DNA of 5,907 bases, taken from positions 1 through 5,907 of the forward strand of contig CAJWZG010000175.1 of assembly GCA_913049565.1 (NCBI GenBank). The letters are read 5' to 3'. Below are positions 5,425-5,907 of this stretch, in pieces (the stretch's first letter is position 1; every line of letters begins with the position of its first letter). Under the pieces are notes generated by a model. It had not been told where the DNA came from, ran no database searches, and worked only from the letters and a program-made list of their open reading frames with translations. The DNA comes from an uncultured Gammaproteobacteria bacterium (GTDB taxonomy: Bacteria > Pseudomonadota > Gammaproteobacteria > Pseudomonadales > Azotimanducaceae_A). The position numbers and the translations under genes were made by a program.

Positions 5425-5728
5425 TCAACCCTTACCACCAATCTCCCACATGAAGGCGGAAAAGTCGAAGTCGGAACACTCCATGTGCCTGATTTCGCCA
5501 GGCCTTGTCAGCAAGAGTGGACTTATTCTGAGTGCTGTCATGACAACGGGCGTGCGTCGGTACACATCTATCGCGGCCATCAAGAGACCAACGTCCTCTG
5601 GACTTGTAAGTGCCGCGTAATGTCTCTTTTTTTTCGATCTTAAGAACGCCTTTTAGGTCAGCCGCCACATCTCTATCAATGCGCCTTGTAGCAATAGCGG
5701 ACCTCGCAATTTGCCCAAAGAGTGGCAC
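5425..5728 (-). pseudogene. Tyrosine-recombinase (P4/IntS-type phage integrase) remnant, frameshifted and truncated
   Basis: Two minus-strand frames join into one integrase segment. From about 5728 to the A8 run (5627-5634 on the minus strand) the frame gives GQIARSAIATRRIDRD, VAADLKGVLKIEKK, the end of the core-binding domain. Removing one A continues into RHYAALTSPEDVGLLMAAI, then VMTALRISPLLLTRPGEIR, HMECSDFDF and MWEIGG, ending at TGA 5425. This matches the order of P4-type integrases (xxAAITDP...LLxAI...LxFVRPGELRxAEWxEFD). The Arg of TRPGE is the first catalytic Arg. The later H-x-x-R and Tyr boxes are absent, and the remnant stops 24 bp from the csoR-like gene. A second frameshift near 5720 may connect to a further stretch up to about 5800. 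An unbroken 98-codon frame exists here but only its first part is integrase-like. Confidence 0.7.
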
Positions 5729-5821
5729 GCATTCTCAGATGCTCGGCCTCAGCTTCATGAAAGTCAGATAAACAAACCATTAAACTTAACCTCTGAGATT
5801 ATTAAGCAATTTTAAATTTTT
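5729..5821. other. AT-rich spacer or decayed 5' part of the integrase
   Basis: The sequence becomes markedly AT-rich around 5760-5823, with short A and T runs. On the minus strand a short frame (HEAEAEHLRMRATL) might be the eroded continuation of the integrase core-binding domain through another one-base shift. I see no convincing promoter, terminator or attachment-site repeat. Confidence 0.3.
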
Positions 5822-5907
5822 TTAGGACGCTGAGTTCAATGCAGCGGGTCGAGGGCTTAAGCGCAACCTGCTCATCGCGGCAAGCAATACATCCAGAGAC
5901 TTAGCCG
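5822..5907 (-). CDS. Possible C-terminal end of a further minus-strand gene (partial)
   Basis: The last 27 codons of a frame entering from the right edge end in TAA at 5824..5822, reading AKSLDVLLAAMSRLRLSPR and a short Ala/Ser tail. The amphipathic Leu-rich helix followed by LRLSP is reminiscent of the C-terminal end of some P27-type phage terminase small subunits, which would suit the nearby integrase remnant. Twenty-seven codons are too few for a reliable call. Confidence 0.25.
   Translation of the reverse strand, partial: AKSLDVLLAAMSRLRLSPRPAALNSAS

Noticed and set aside
5402..5460. GGGAG...CTCCC pairing as a terminator after the repressor gene
   Set aside because: A five-base stem with a loop of about 20 nt and no following T-run does not meet a terminator standard.
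5432..5728. An uninterrupted 98-codon minus-strand frame as an intact small gene
   Set aside because: Only its first third looks like protein (integrase core-binding domain). After the A8 run the integrase-like sequence continues in another frame, so this is better read as a pseudogene.
1..5907. CRISPR array, tRNA, rRNA or insertion-sequence ends
   Set aside because: I saw no regularly spaced repeats, cloverleaf-like segment or paired terminal inverted repeats in the window.

Overview
The window looks like a chromosomal stretch from a Gram-negative bacterium. It encodes a lipobox lipoprotein, a predicted outer-membrane barrel ending in Phe, and a periplasmic metal-binding domain protein. Base composition is moderate and the genes are tightly packed. 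A gammaproteobacterium or relative is my inference from protein style only, since no rRNA or other marker gene is present.

Left half (about 1-3620), all on the minus strand and read right to left: a sialidase-like (BNR/Asp-box) lipoprotein with a CDCC motif; a thioredoxin-fold redoxin (peroxiredoxin-like) split by an in-frame TGA; a GNAT-type acetyltransferase with an unexpected signal-peptide-like N-terminus; a TrmB-like SAM-dependent tRNA methyltransferase; and the N-terminal end of a MATE efflux transporter that runs off the left edge. The TGA in the redoxin falls exactly where the first Cys of a WCPYC redox motif is expected, and homologous-looking sequence continues in the same frame to a normal stop. 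I read it as a selenocysteine codon giving a 189-residue selenoprotein with a U-x-x-C active site. Candidate SECIS-like hairpins lie directly downstream.

Right half (about 3640-5401), plus strand: a compact four-gene metal-handling operon of a beta-barrel outer-membrane protein, a secreted HMA-domain (MerP-like) protein, a three-helix MerT-like membrane protein with a CC pair and a loop Cys pair, and a CsoR-family metal-sensing repressor with the Cys-His-Cys ligand set. The intergenic region shared with the divergent lipoprotein holds a CsoR-type operator (ATACCCCCCATGGGTAT), 10 bp downstream of a perfect 16-bp palindrome (TTGACATCGATGTCAA) that includes a -35-like hexamer on both strands. 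The likely logic is that the terminal repressor autoregulates the operon, with metal (Cu(I) or another thiophilic ion such as Hg(II)) moving between outer membrane, periplasmic HMA protein and inner-membrane transporter. The adjacent Cys-rich lipoprotein and the redoxin may belong to the same thiol/metal physiology, but that is inference.

Right edge (5402-5907): a decayed minus-strand tyrosine-recombinase (P4/IntS-like) integrase fragment whose frame is broken at an A8 run and whose catalytic C-terminus is missing, then AT-rich sequence, then possibly the last 27 codons of another minus-strand gene. This suggests that the operon lies beside the remains of a mobile island or prophage.
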